Shown in pieces: positions 1-8,825 of a DNA stretch of 48,167 nucleotides. Where the stretch lies: NCBI GenBank assembly GCA_030684645.1, contig JAUXUF010000187.1, positions 1-48,167 on the forward strand. Reading direction: 5' to 3'. Positions within the stretch are counted from its first letter, which is position 1. Each line of letters starts with the position of its first letter. This DNA comes from Bacteroidota bacterium (GTDB lineage Bacteria; Bacteroidota; Bacteroidia; Bacteroidales; Prolixibacteraceae). Made by a program: the position numbers and the translations under genes. The notes beneath the pieces were generated by a model that was not told the DNA's origin, did not search any database, and saw only the letters and a list, made by a program, of their open reading frames with translations.

Positions 1-1
1 G

Positions 2-643
2 TCTTTTTCAACTGTTTATTTTCTTTTGAACGCTGTATCGATTTCGATTTCCAATCTATTGATTCCATATTGTTCTTTTATTCAAAGATACAAAATAAGA
101 ACGAAAATAAGATCAAATATATTGACATTTTTTACACCCCATCTTACAGGATATGCAGGTATAGAAATAAAAAAGGGCGATAGTATCTTATTTAAATATT
201 CCTCCGTTGGTGGAGGCATTGAACCATTGGAATATCAATGGCAGCCCAGAACCGGCTTGTCAAATCCTGACAGTTTAGTAACTTGGTGTAAACCTAATTC
301 TACAACCCAATATGATATAATCGTAACTGATTCCTGTGGATGTGTTTCTTATCCAAATACGGTATATTATATCATGGTACTTCCAACAGGACTCAATGAG
401 GTAAAAAATGACAAGGATAATTTATTAAATATCAGGCAGAACGGGAAGTTGATATATTTCAATAATCCATATAAACAAGAAGCTCACATTACCTTATATT
501 CAATAAATGGTGAGGCAAAATATAATCTTACTATTACTGAAGATCATTTCAAAATAGGTAATTTATTGAAGATAAAGGGTATATGCATCGCAAAAATATC
601 AGTAGGAGAACTTACTGGTAGTAGTAAATTTATAAATCTATAA
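2..643 (+). CDS. T9SS-type secreted protein, 5' end outside window
   Basis: The reading frame is open to the left edge and the only start near the edge is a weak TTG at 26, so the gene probably begins outside the window. The first 45 or so residues look unlike a folded domain, and a frameshift there cannot be excluded. Residues from about 47 to 117 (frame counted from position 26) resemble the Ig/PKD-like modules common in Bacteroidota surface proteins, with a glycine-rich turn, a WQPRTGLSNP segment and a TTQYDIIVTDSCGC strand. The last 75 or so residues look like a type IX secretion sorting domain (short beta strands, SINGEAKYNLTI). Cargo of the T9SS crosses the outer membrane and is released or anchored at the surface. 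Function beyond adhesion or display is unknown. The stop lies 2 bases before the next gene, suggesting co-transcription. Confidence 0.5.
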   Translation, partial: SFSTVYFLLNAVSISISNLLIPYCSFIQRYKIRTKIRSNILTFFTPHLTGYAGIEIKKGDSILFKYSSVGGGIEPLEYQWQPRTGLSNPDSLVTWCKPNSTTQYDIIVTDSCGCVSYPNTVYYIMVLPTGLNEVKNDKDNLLNIRQNGKLIYFNNPYKQEAHITLYSINGEAKYNLTITEDHFKIGNLLKIKGICIAKISVGELTGSSKFINL

Positions 644-645
644 AT

Positions 646-2148
646 ATGAAAATCATTAAAACAATAGTCGTTATTCTTTTTATATTTCAGTCAACATGCT
701 CATTTGCACAGGATGTTTCATTTTACATCCAAATAGAAGATCCGGAAATTATACCTGAAGTTACGAAAGACGAAAATTCAGATGTGTTAAAAGTTAAAGC
801 AAAAAAAGCCGATTTGAATATTCTTTACAACAAGTATAAAATCAAGGAATTTGAAAAAGCCTTCCCTACAGCCATAACGCCAAGTTTGAAAAACGTTTAT
901 CGTTTAAAATGTAATGATGAAAAACTTGTGAAAGAATTAAAAGAGAACTACAAAGACAAAATTCCTCGTTTATCATATGTTGGAGAACCAATGCTAACTT
1001 ATGAACCAAATGATTATGGACTTGCGGCAAGACAATCTTATCTCGATTTAATAAATGTAAAACCTGCATGGGATATAGTTTTAGGCCTCCCAAAAATTGA
1101 CATTGCTATCAGTGACACTAATTTTGATTTAAACCACGAAGATTTGAATATGACACTTTTTAGTGGAAGTAACAGCGGAAGTTATTACCATGGAACGTTT
1201 GTAGCGGGTTTGGTAGGCGCAGTTACCGATAATAATGTTGGGATAGCATCAGTTGGATTTGATACTCACCTTGTAGTTACCTCAAACTATTCAGATGATA
1301 ATGAAGTTTTGCTGCTTGCCCAAGCCGGATACCGCGTTATAAATTGTAGTTGGGAGACTCACTGCACTTTCGATTCTATACGCAATGATTTGTACAATGA
1401 AATAAGAAATGATTGGAATGCAATAGTTGTTTTTGGAGCAGGCAATGCGGACTGGAGACATTGTGGGAATAATAATCCAGCCTACCCTGGTGCTTATAGT
1501 TCTAATATTGCAGTAACTTCAGTTGGTCATATTTTTAATGTAGGAACACAGGGTTCACCGTCAAATAATTGGAAGGACGTTCATGAAGAAGTAATTGGCG
1601 ATTCATTGTCTGCCCATAAACACCACCCTACTATTGATATTTGTGCTCCGGGCTATAATGTTACTTCTACAGATTTCTCAGGGTCAGGAGGATTGAATAG
1701 TGGAAATTATGGAAATGGCTGGGGAACATCATTTGCGGCACCACAAGTTTCGGCAACTGTCGGCCTAATATTATCAATTAATCCCTGCCTATCAGCAAAT
1801 GAAGCTGTTAATATTTTACTCAACACTACTGACAACTCCATATATAGCATAACTGAAAATGCGCCCTATATTGGCAGATTAGGAACTGGTAGACTAGATG
1901 TAACGGCGGCTGTGACTGCGGCAGCCGAATCTGCAACAACTTATCTGCAAAATCAAACTCTCTCTGGAAACCAGAGTATCGAGTCTAATTTTGCAATCCA
2001 TGCAATTGGTAATGTCACAGTTTCCTCAGATGCTAACATCAATTTAACAACACGAAAGGAAGTTGTTTTGAATGGTCCATTCGTAGTGACAACTGGAGCC
2101 ACCTTTAGTACTAATGTAGATGTTAATAATGTCATTAGTTGTAATTGA
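646..2148 (+). CDS. Secreted S8 (subtilisin-like) serine peptidase
   Basis: A 500-residue protein with a clear signal peptide (hydrophobic stretch ending in SFAQ near residue 22). The subtilisin triad is visible: Asp157 in ISDTNFD, His182 in YYHGTFVAGL and Ser362 in GTSFAAPQVSA; the oxyanion-hole Asn lies in FGAGNADW. Residues 23 to about 135 form a pro-region. The last 70 residues (QNQTLSGNQSIES onward) form short repeated beta segments like the 3-coathanger-stack module found at the end of many T9SS-exported proteins, in place of a classical sorting domain. It probably degrades proteins outside the cell. It starts 2 bases after the preceding T9SS gene. A detached sorting-domain remnant follows it. 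The family call is firm; the substrate is unknown. Confidence 0.85.
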   Translation: MKIIKTIVVILFIFQSTCSFAQDVSFYIQIEDPEIIPEVTKDENSDVLKVKAKKADLNILYNKYKIKEFEKAFPTAITPSLKNVYRLKCNDEKLVKELKENYKDKIPRLSYVGEPMLTYEPNDYGLAARQSYLDLINVKPAWDIVLGLPKIDIAISDTNFDLNHEDLNMTLFSGSNSGSYYHGTFVAGLVGAVTDNNVGIASVGFDTHLVVTSNYSDDNEVLLLAQAGYRVINCSWETHCTFDSIRNDLYNEIRNDWNAIVVFGAGNADWRHCGNNNPAYPGAYSSNIAVTSVGHIFNVGTQGSPSNNWKDVHEEVIGDSLSAHKHHPTIDICAPGYNVTSTDFSGSGGLNSGNYGNGWGTSFAAPQVSATVGLILSINPCLSANEAVNILLNTTDNSIYSITENAPYIGRLGTGRLDVTAAVTAAAESATTYLQNQTLSGNQSIESNFAIHAIGNVTVSSDANINLTTRKEVVLNGPFVVTTGATFSTNVDVNNVISCN

Positions 2149-2203
2149 AGTAACCAGATCAAGGATTCCATCATTCAAAAGAGATGGAGTCCTTGGTTAC
2201 TAA

Positions 2204-2338
2204 AAATACAACATAAACGGAAAAAGGAAACAAACGGTAACTATTGACGGTAACAGTTTTGTTCCGGGAATGTACTTCTATGCACTTGTTATTGATGGCA
2301 AGGAAGTAGATACGAAACGAATGATTTTGACAAAATAG
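2204..2338 (+). pseudogene. Orphan T9SS C-terminal sorting domain remnant
   Basis: In this frame the DNA reads NINGKRKQTVTIDG, then GMYFYALVIDGK and TKRMILTK followed by TAG at 2336. This is an almost textbook ending of a T9SS type A sorting domain. It has no start codon; an in-frame TAA at 2201 separates it from a few similar upstream codons (RDGVLGY), so it is not expressed as a protein of its own. It is probably what remains of a gene that stood here, or the former tail of the adjacent S8 peptidase, which now ends in a different module. The reading is seen directly; the origin is inference. Confidence 0.6.
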
Positions 2339-2365
2339 ATTAAAAAGACTTATAAAGAGACGATT

Positions 2366-3799
2366 ATGAAATATCTAATATTTTTACTGCTATGCAGTAT
2401 TACAATGCAGGGGTTCCCTAAAAAAGTTTCCAAGGAAAAAGCAAAAAAAGTGGCAGAGAACTGGGGAGCTATGTCAATGAACCTGTCAAAAGATGATATA
2501 GAAAAAGAGCTTTGTTTTATAAGTAAAGATGATACAAGTTTATTTGTTTTTAATTTTAAAAATGGTGGATTTGTAATTGTACCTACGGATGATCATACCT
2601 GCCCAATTTTGGCATATTCAATTGAAAACCATATTGATTTAGACAATATAAATCCAATGCTCCACGACTGGCTTGCGTATTATTCAGATATGGTAAAGTT
2701 TAACAAAAAGGAGCCGCAAGACAAAAAGGATAAAGATAAATGGCAAGAAATAGAAGAAGGGATTTCGTTAAAAAGTGTTCAAGCCTCTGTTCCTTCCCTC
2801 TTTGAAACAACAAATTCGTCAAGATGGGCATACTGGAGGCCGTATTTCAATCAGGCACCTCAAGCGCAATCTCAATTTTATGAGGGATATAATAGTTGTG
2901 TACCAGGAGGAATTGCACGAATAATGAAATATTTCAAGTATCCTTTAATCGGAACAGGAATAGGTAGTGAATATAATAATGGTAGTTATTTCACCCAGAA
3001 TATTAATTGTTTCTTTAATTATGATCAGATGCCATTTAGATTGACCTATTGCGGTAACGGTACAAATAATTGTAATGATGGTTCTTTCAACATAATACCC
3101 GGAGTCACTCAGGCTCAAATCGACGAGGTTGGAAAAATTCAATATATGGCAGGATTAGCAGTTGAAATGAACTGGATAGGAATGGGAGATACCACCACCA
3201 CCACAGGAACATATGGATTTACTGATGAATGGGCTACAGATATGGCCGATCACTTTTATTACACCACACCCACCAGTTCTGATCATTGGACCTCAGGAGA
3301 AATAACATACGATCCATCAGGTTTTAAAAGTGGTCTAAGAAGCAGCTTAAATGGCGGTTATCCTGTACTTTTCAGATATGATACCTCATCCGGCGGAGGC
3401 GGCCATTTGATTGTAATTGACGGATATGAAAATGACAATTATTTTCATTTTTCGATGGGTTTTGGTGGTGCACAGGATGCCTATTACTATTTATTCAGCA
3501 GCGATAATGATGGTGTTCATTTGCCACGGCCACATATTAATTTATGGGGTCTTGATGCCTGTTTGAACATTCATCCAAATTGTCCACCCAGCCAAAATCT
3601 AACTGTAACCAATAAAACTGTTTCAAATGGTAGTGGTGAGCTCATTCAATCCGGAAATGATTTATTGATGGATCATGTTACCATTCAGTCTGGAGGCCAT
3701 GCTGTTCTTCGGGCAAATCATGCGATTGTCATTTCGAGCGATTTTGAAGTGGCGCTTGGGGGCGAAATATTGATGGTTTGTAAGCCATGTACCAATTAA
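2366..3799 (+). CDS. Secreted C10 (streptopain-type) cysteine peptidase
   Basis: A 477-residue protein with a short signal peptide. Residues 20-110 resemble the Spi/streptopain propeptide (GGFVIVPTDDHTCPILAYS). The mature domain has the catalytic cysteine at 178 (SCVPGGIARIMKYF) and the catalytic histidine at 347 (GGGGHLIVIDGY). Downstream, the usual HxNWGWGG block reads FHFSMGFGG (360-368), so the Asn and Trp that normally support the histidine are Ser and Met; activity may be altered. Residues 408-477 form a 3-coathanger-like beta module (NLTVTNKTVSNGSG onward) matching the end of the S8 peptidase upstream, which suggests the same export or surface fate. The family is confident; catalytic competence is uncertain. 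Confidence 0.8.
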   Translation: MKYLIFLLLCSITMQGFPKKVSKEKAKKVAENWGAMSMNLSKDDIEKELCFISKDDTSLFVFNFKNGGFVIVPTDDHTCPILAYSIENHIDLDNINPMLHDWLAYYSDMVKFNKKEPQDKKDKDKWQEIEEGISLKSVQASVPSLFETTNSSRWAYWRPYFNQAPQAQSQFYEGYNSCVPGGIARIMKYFKYPLIGTGIGSEYNNGSYFTQNINCFFNYDQMPFRLTYCGNGTNNCNDGSFNIIPGVTQAQIDEVGKIQYMAGLAVEMNWIGMGDTTTTTGTYGFTDEWATDMADHFYYTTPTSSDHWTSGEITYDPSGFKSGLRSSLNGGYPVLFRYDTSSGGGGHLIVIDGYENDNYFHFSMGFGGAQDAYYYLFSSDNDGVHLPRPHINLWGLDACLNIHPNCPPSQNLTVTNKTVSNGSGELIQSGNDLLMDHVTIQSGGHAVLRANHAIVISSDFEVALGGEILMVCKPCTN

Positions 3800-3809
3800 T
3801 GCAGATATC

Positions 3810-4733
3810 ATGAAAAAAACAATCATTTTAACTCTCTTAATGGCACTTATACTACCGTCGTTTGGGCAAAATGTTTCTATTTTGGATGCTTCGCTTAAGT
3901 GGAATATTGGAACCCATTTCCAGTTTGATGGGCCAATTCACCCTTACGACTTTTGGACAACCTCTTTCCTTCATGTTGAAGGCGATACACTGATGAACGA
4001 AAAACACTACAAAAAACTGGTAAGCTGTGCCGATTCGCTTTGCGGCAAAAAAAGCCTGAAATCATACATCCGTGAAGAAGCGAGTAGGGTATATCTGGCC
4101 AATAAAACAGAAGAGCTTATTCAGTTTGATTTCAACTTACAGCAGGGCGATACCATGATTATGGATTTTTTGCAAAGTGTTAATAGAGATCTACGAATCT
4201 ATATCAGGGTTGATTCGGTAAAATCAATTGTATTACGGGATCAAAAAGGGAGAATTGCCCAGTATGTAACGGTATTTGATTATTACAAAAGCAGATTGGG
4301 TGTTTATTCAATAAATGATGTTTTTGTAGAAGGAATTGGATCGCTTAAATTTGGTTTGGAATATCCTATAACGTTATTTATCACAGCAGAACATACGAGA
4401 TCGCCAACTTTGCTTTGTTTCTATTCGGGCGACAATATAAACTATTCCAACCCGGAAATCAACAACTGCTATTTAAGTACCGAGGTTCAGCAATTACTAA
4501 AACAACCCGTATTGATCCAGGTATTAACCAGTAACCGTGGAATATTGGAAATACAATTAATTGAGGCAAAAGCAGGTAAATTATTTGTTTTTGACATCAA
4601 TGGGAAACTAATTTCAGGGCAAGCCGTCAATCAGTCCGGGAGCCAATTCTGTCTCCCTTCATCCGGTGTTTACCTCTACCGTTTTGAATCGGACAAAGGT
4701 GAAGTGCAAACCGGAAAGGTAATGTTGAAATAG
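3810..4733 (+). CDS. Secreted protein with T9SS type A sorting domain
   Basis: A 307-residue protein starting with a signal peptide that ends near LPSFGQ (residue 20). The middle part (40-220) is not recognised; it resembles secreted Bacteroidota proteins of unknown role with alternating beta strands. The last 75 residues carry a sorting domain: AGKLFVFDINGKLIS, then SSGVYLYRFESDKG and a final VMLK. It lies 10 bases after the C10 peptidase and is followed by a good terminator, so it probably closes the transcription unit of secreted proteins. The sorting domain is confident, the biochemical role unknown. Confidence 0.75.
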   Translation: MKKTIILTLLMALILPSFGQNVSILDASLKWNIGTHFQFDGPIHPYDFWTTSFLHVEGDTLMNEKHYKKLVSCADSLCGKKSLKSYIREEASRVYLANKTEELIQFDFNLQQGDTMIMDFLQSVNRDLRIYIRVDSVKSIVLRDQKGRIAQYVTVFDYYKSRLGVYSINDVFVEGIGSLKFGLEYPITLFITAEHTRSPTLLCFYSGDNINYSNPEINNCYLSTEVQQLLKQPVLIQVLTSNRGILEIQLIEAKAGKLFVFDINGKLISGQAVNQSGSQFCLPSSGVYLYRFESDKGEVQTGKVMLK

Positions 4734-4769
4734 CTCAATATGCAATCGGGCTAAATTCCCTTATAAGTT

Positions 4770-4800
4770 AAAAGTTCTGCATTTATCGCAGGACTTTTTC
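4770..4800 (+). terminator. Rho-independent terminator after secreted-protein genes
   Basis: AAAGTTCTGC, a 7-base loop and GCAGGACTTTTTC form a stem of about nine pairs with one G-U pair, followed by T residues. It lies 37 bases after the stop at 4733 on the same strand. Confidence 0.65.
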
Positions 4801-4808
4801 TATTTTTG
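4801..4808 (+). promoter_or_regulatory. Bacteroidota -7 box (TATTTTTG)
   Basis: TATTTTTG matches the TAnnTTTG -7 consensus of the Bacteroidota primary sigma factor and stands 20 bases before the ATG at 4829, directly after the terminator. No convincing -33 TTTG was seen, so this is a moderate call. Confidence 0.45.
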
Positions 4809-4828
4809 GGAATCAAATCCGGAACTGT

Positions 4829-5377
4829 ATGCTCAAAGGATATTTTTTTTTGTTATTTATTAGTCCGCTCCTCTCCTTTTCACAGCTTGCATCAGGAGTT
4901 GAAAAGGAAACGCTGGTCTGGATAATCATTGTGCTGATCATTCTTTTATTGGCAGTTCTTGGCTATGAAATTCAGAGATTCCTTCGTAAAAAAAAATCAA
5001 AAGGCCTTTTCAGCTATTTCAGGAATGTAAAACTCGATGTAATTCTGGAAAAAGACCGGCTTTTCCGTCCGCAGGTATTGATCCTAACCATCCGGAACAT
5101 TGGGAAAAACGAGGCAGACATTGATGCTCCGGTCCTGGAATTCAGGAAAATATGGACCACACGAAAATTTAAGCTGAACGGAAAAAATGGAAATCAAATA
5201 TATCCGATGTATATTGGTCCTGATAAAATGCACCAGTTAAATATCGAAACTTCAAGCTTTCACCAGTATGACCGGGAAATTAAATCGTACTATTGGGCCC
5301 GGATTTTAGTTTCGGATGTCGAAGGCCGCAAATGGAAATCGAACAAGGTAAAACTCCGGAAAAGTTTGGTAACCTAA
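4829..5377 (+). CDS. Small membrane-anchored protein of unknown function
   Basis: A 182-residue protein. It begins with a signal-peptide-like segment (residues 1-22), followed by a strong transmembrane helix (about 29-50) and a basic stop-transfer stretch RFLRKKKSKG. The remaining 125 residues look like a beta-sandwich with short strands (VLILTIRNIGKNEADIDAPVL), exposed to the cytoplasm if the helix is oriented by the positive-inside rule. I do not recognise a named family. It lies between a terminator with a -7 box and pulA, 32 bases before the latter, and could be co-transcribed with it, though nothing shows a link in function. Confidence 0.6.
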   Translation: MLKGYFFLLFISPLLSFSQLASGVEKETLVWIIIVLIILLLAVLGYEIQRFLRKKKSKGLFSYFRNVKLDVILEKDRLFRPQVLILTIRNIGKNEADIDAPVLEFRKIWTTRKFKLNGKNGNQIYPMYIGPDKMHQLNIETSSFHQYDREIKSYYWARILVSDVEGRKWKSNKVKLRKSLVT

Positions 5378-5409
5378 AGGCAAGTATAAAGGCAAAAACA
5401 TAAATCCAG

Positions 5410-7386
5410 ATGAGAGATTGGAAATTTAATGGCGTTGATTTTTCGACCTATCCTTATTACGGAGGTGACGATCTGGGTGTTAGCTATTCGAAAGAACAAA
5501 CCAATATAAGGATATGGGCGCCGACTGCCATTCAGGTTGAGTTGCGCATTTACCGGCAAAGTATCGGTGGTTCTGCCATCCGAATCGATCAGTTTGAAAA
5601 GGCAGAAAACGGAACCTGGATATTTAAACTTCAAGGCGATTTAAACGGATATTTTTATACCATTAAGGTAAACGATGGGGACTGGCTGAACGAAACACCC
5701 GGGGTGGATGCACGTGCTGTCGGAGTAAACGGGCATCGCGGATTGATTTTTGATCCCGAACAAACCAATCCTGGAGGTTGGGTAAACGATCAGCGAATAA
5801 AATTCGATCATGTCACCGATGCCATTATCTACGAGTTGCACGTCCGCGATTTTTCCATAGCTCCTTCATCCGGAATGAAAAATAAAGGAAAATACCTGGC
5901 CTTTACTGAATCCGGCACACGTTCTCCTCAAGGATTAAAAACAGGAATCGATCATCTAAAAGAACTTGGTATCACTCATGTTCATCTTTTGCCTGTTGCT
6001 GATTTCCTGACCGTTGACGAATCAGCGCCCGATAAGTCGTATAATTGGGGGTACGATCCGCTCAATTTCGACGCTCCCGAAGGCAGTTATTCAAGCAATC
6101 CAAATACCATTTCACGGATTCTTGAGCTGAAAATGCTGGTCCAATCGCTTCATCAGGCCGGAATCGGTGTTATCCTCGATGTGGTTTACAATCATACAGC
6201 TTATACCCGCCGTTCATACTTTAACCAGACTGTCCCCGGATATTATTACCGTCAGAAACCAAACGGCACTTTTTCGAACGCGAGCGGGTGCGGCAACGAA
6301 ATTGCCACCGAGCGGAACATGGTCCGTAAATTCATCATTGATTCACTGCACTATTGGGCAACAGAATTTCATCTGGATGGATTCCGCTTCGACCTGATGG
6401 GAATCTATGACCTGGATACCATGAACCAGATCAGGGCGATGATCGATACCATTTCACCCTCAATAATATTGTACGGTGAAGGCTGGACTGCCGATAAAAG
6501 TCCGATGAATGAAACCTGGCGGGCAGTCAAAACAAATGTGTCCCGGTTATTTCGTATTGCTGTCTTTAATGACGATTTCCGTGACGGCATTAAAGGGAAC
6601 GATCTTTTTGCCCAAGGCAAAGGATTCGTTAGCGGACAGATCATTCAGGAAGAAAACATCAAATTCGGGATTACCGCAGCCTGTTTCCATCCTCAGATTG
6701 AATACAGTTATGTTGAGCATTCAAAGTCGCCCTGGGCTTCTGAACCCTGGCAATGCATCAACTATGCTTCGTGTCACGATAATCTCACCCTGTACGATAA
6801 ACTGAGTTCAAGCTGTTGTCCAAAGGCCAGCGAAGAAGAACTTATCCGCATGGTCATGATGGCCGGCGCCTTGGTACTGACCTCGCAGGGGATTCCCTTT
6901 CTTCATGCAGGAGTTGAAATGGCCCGTACCAAGTTGGGCGACCACAACTCGTACAAGTCGCCCGACCGGATTAATCAGATCGATTGGACCAGAAAAGGCA
7001 CTTACAACCAGATATTCCGGTATTATCAGGCATTGATCGGGTTGCGTAAAACACATCCTGCTTTCCGCATGAATTGGGCCGGACAGATTCGCAAACACCT
7101 TATTTTTTCTACTGAATATCAGCCTGGGGTGGCATCTTATGCTTTGGTCAATCATGCCAATGGCGATGAGTGGAAGACTATTTTGCTGGTTTTTAACGGG
7201 AACCGCCATGAAATTACATTTAAACTACAACCTCATATCTATTGGAGAGTAGTTGCCCGGGACACTTCTATTAATCCGGACAGCACCGATTATATATCTG
7301 GAACCGAGATTAAGGTTTCGGGAATTTCCATGTTAATGCTGGTTGAAGATTATTTTATCCATCCAATGCAATTTTCAGAAGAATAA
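5410..7386 (+). CDS. pulA: Type I pullulanase / GH13 debranching enzyme
   Basis: Hydrolyses alpha-1,6 branches in pullulan, glycogen or starch-like glucans. The 658-residue protein has an N-terminal CBM48-like beta domain (about 20-110, SKEQTNIRIWAPTA), then the GH13 barrel. The type I pullulanase signature YNWGYDP begins at residue 211. The GH13 catalytic residues are visible: nucleophile Asp328 (FRFDLMG), acid/base Glu357 (YGEGW) and Asp457 (ASCHDN). No signal peptide is seen, so it is likely cytoplasmic and probably acts on stored glycogen or imported oligosaccharides. The ATG at 5410 gives a plausible start. It ends 6 bases from the convergent alanine-dehydrogenase-like gene with no terminator between them. 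Confidence 0.92.
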   Translation: MRDWKFNGVDFSTYPYYGGDDLGVSYSKEQTNIRIWAPTAIQVELRIYRQSIGGSAIRIDQFEKAENGTWIFKLQGDLNGYFYTIKVNDGDWLNETPGVDARAVGVNGHRGLIFDPEQTNPGGWVNDQRIKFDHVTDAIIYELHVRDFSIAPSSGMKNKGKYLAFTESGTRSPQGLKTGIDHLKELGITHVHLLPVADFLTVDESAPDKSYNWGYDPLNFDAPEGSYSSNPNTISRILELKMLVQSLHQAGIGVILDVVYNHTAYTRRSYFNQTVPGYYYRQKPNGTFSNASGCGNEIATERNMVRKFIIDSLHYWATEFHLDGFRFDLMGIYDLDTMNQIRAMIDTISPSIILYGEGWTADKSPMNETWRAVKTNVSRLFRIAVFNDDFRDGIKGNDLFAQGKGFVSGQIIQEENIKFGITAACFHPQIEYSYVEHSKSPWASEPWQCINYASCHDNLTLYDKLSSSCCPKASEEELIRMVMMAGALVLTSQGIPFLHAGVEMARTKLGDHNSYKSPDRINQIDWTRKGTYNQIFRYYQALIGLRKTHPAFRMNWAGQIRKHLIFSTEYQPGVASYALVNHANGDEWKTILLVFNGNRHEITFKLQPHIYWRVVARDTSINPDSTDYISGTEIKVSGISMLMLVEDYFIHPMQFSEE

Positions 7387-7392
7387 AGTGAA

Positions 7393-8613
7393 TCAGTAAA
7401 CAGCCAGCAACAGGTCGATGTCTTTATACGGAAGGTTAAATTTTTCAGCGAGAGTCGAATTGGTTAAAATCCCATTGTAAACGCAAACGCCTTTCCGAAA
7501 ACTCTTTGAATTTTTTATGTAGTTATCGATTCCGCCTATTTCGCCTATGGCAATCAGAATTGGAATCAGAACGTTGCTTAGTGCAATGGAAGCTGTACGC
7601 GCCACAATAGCGGGAAGATTTGGCACACAATAATGGACTACTCCATGTTCGACAAACGAAGGGTTGTTCAGGTCGGTACATCGCGAAGTTTCAAAACAGC
7701 CACCCTGACTTACATTTAAATCAATAATGACCGATCCGGGCTTCATTTTTTTCACCATATCTTCTGTAACCCGGAATGAAGGCGGACTTCCAACCGACAT
7801 AGCTCCCAGCACAGCATCAGCCGATTTGAGCGCTTTTTTCATAACTTTGGGATAAAAAACAGAAGTGAAAATACGTTGGGGAAGCTTCACTTCCAGTTTA
7901 CGGAGCGAGCTGATATTATCATCGAAAACCTTTACAATGGCCCCCATCCCAAGAGCAGCCCGTGCCGCATATTCAGCAGCTGTTCCAGAACCCAGAATCA
8001 CCAGTTCGGCAGGCGAAATTCCGGTTACACTCCCGAGAAATACTCCTTTCCCATCGCGCGATTTACTCATGTATTCATTGATCAGAAATATTGAGGCACT
8101 TCCCGAGATTTGGCTCATCAGTTGAACCACTGGTTTGCTTCCATCTTCATCTTCCAGGTACTCATAAGCGATATTGGTTACCTTCTTTTGAATCAGTTTG
8201 CCAATTGTATCCAAACAATGGGCGTTAATCTGAAGGTTCGAAATCAATGCCTGATGACCTTTCAGCATATCTATTTCGGACTCATCGAAAGGAGAAACCC
8301 GCAGCACCACATCACACTCGAATATTTCCTTGCGGTCATTCATGACCAAAGCGCCTGCAGTACGATATTCTTCATCGGTATAGCTCGCAGCTTTACCTGC
8401 ATCCTTTTCAATCAAAATTTCATGCCCGTAAGAAACCAGCAATTCAACCGCCTGGGGGGTCAATGGAACCCGGTACTCTACCTTCTCTTTATCCGACGGG
8501 ATTCCAATTCTGATTTTCTTGCTTTTTCGGCGTACTTCCAGCATTTCCTCTTTAGGCAACATAAAGGTTGAGGAGGAGGCCGAATGTTCAGTTAATCTGT
8601 CCTTTTCAGTCAT
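7393..8613 (-). CDS. Alanine dehydrogenase / transhydrogenase-alpha-like protein
   Basis: A 406-residue member of the alanine dehydrogenase/PntA family. Residues 34-60 (IRIGIPSDKEKVEYRVPLTP) are the family's first block, and the NAD-binding loop GSG lies at 208-210 with the usual DQGG-like segment (NVSQGGCFETSR) downstream. It carries about 33 extra residues at the N-terminus. Compared from memory with Mycobacterium alanine dehydrogenase, the catalytic Lys75 corresponds to Ser107 (LRVSPF) and His96 to Ile129 (NLQINA), so the standard alanine/pyruvate chemistry is doubtful; the local sequence looks more like the transhydrogenase alpha subunit. No beta subunit is nearby. Cytoplasmic. The family is sure, the activity not. 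Confidence 0.75.
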   Translation of the reverse strand: MTEKDRLTEHSASSSTFMLPKEEMLEVRRKSKKIRIGIPSDKEKVEYRVPLTPQAVELLVSYGHEILIEKDAGKAASYTDEEYRTAGALVMNDRKEIFECDVVLRVSPFDESEIDMLKGHQALISNLQINAHCLDTIGKLIQKKVTNIAYEYLEDEDGSKPVVQLMSQISGSASIFLINEYMSKSRDGKGVFLGSVTGISPAELVILGSGTAAEYAARAALGMGAIVKVFDDNISSLRKLEVKLPQRIFTSVFYPKVMKKALKSADAVLGAMSVGSPPSFRVTEDMVKKMKPGSVIIDLNVSQGGCFETSRCTDLNNPSFVEHGVVHYCVPNLPAIVARTASIALSNVLIPILIAIGEIGGIDNYIKNSKSFRKGVCVYNGILTNSTLAEKFNLPYKDIDLLLAVY

Positions 8614-8656
8614 GGTTGGGATATATTATACATTAAGAATATTTTTGAGATAATCG

Positions 8657-8726
8657 GAAGACTGAAGACTGAAGACTGAAGACTGAAGACCGAAGTCCGA
8701 AGTCCGAAGTCCGGAGTCCGGAGTCT
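8657..8726. repeat. Ten tandem degenerate heptads (GAAGACT/GAAGTCC)
   Basis: Four GAAGACT, one GAAGACC, three GAAGTCC, one GGAGTCC and one GGAGTCT follow one another without spacing. The drift runs in one direction along the array. It lies in the gap upstream of the alanine-dehydrogenase-like gene. Too short and without spacers to be CRISPR. Confidence 0.8.
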
Positions 8727-8825
8727 GAAGGACAGAGACAGCTGCAGGAGAATGTTGATCTTATTCATTTAATCTTATCTTTAATTTCTTTTGTGAGAAT
8801 ATTTTCAATATTCCCAGAGCGGTTC

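Noticed and set aside
8657-8726. Short regular repeats suggestive of CRISPR
   Set aside because: Units are 7 bases, contiguous, without spacers, and no cas gene is in the window.
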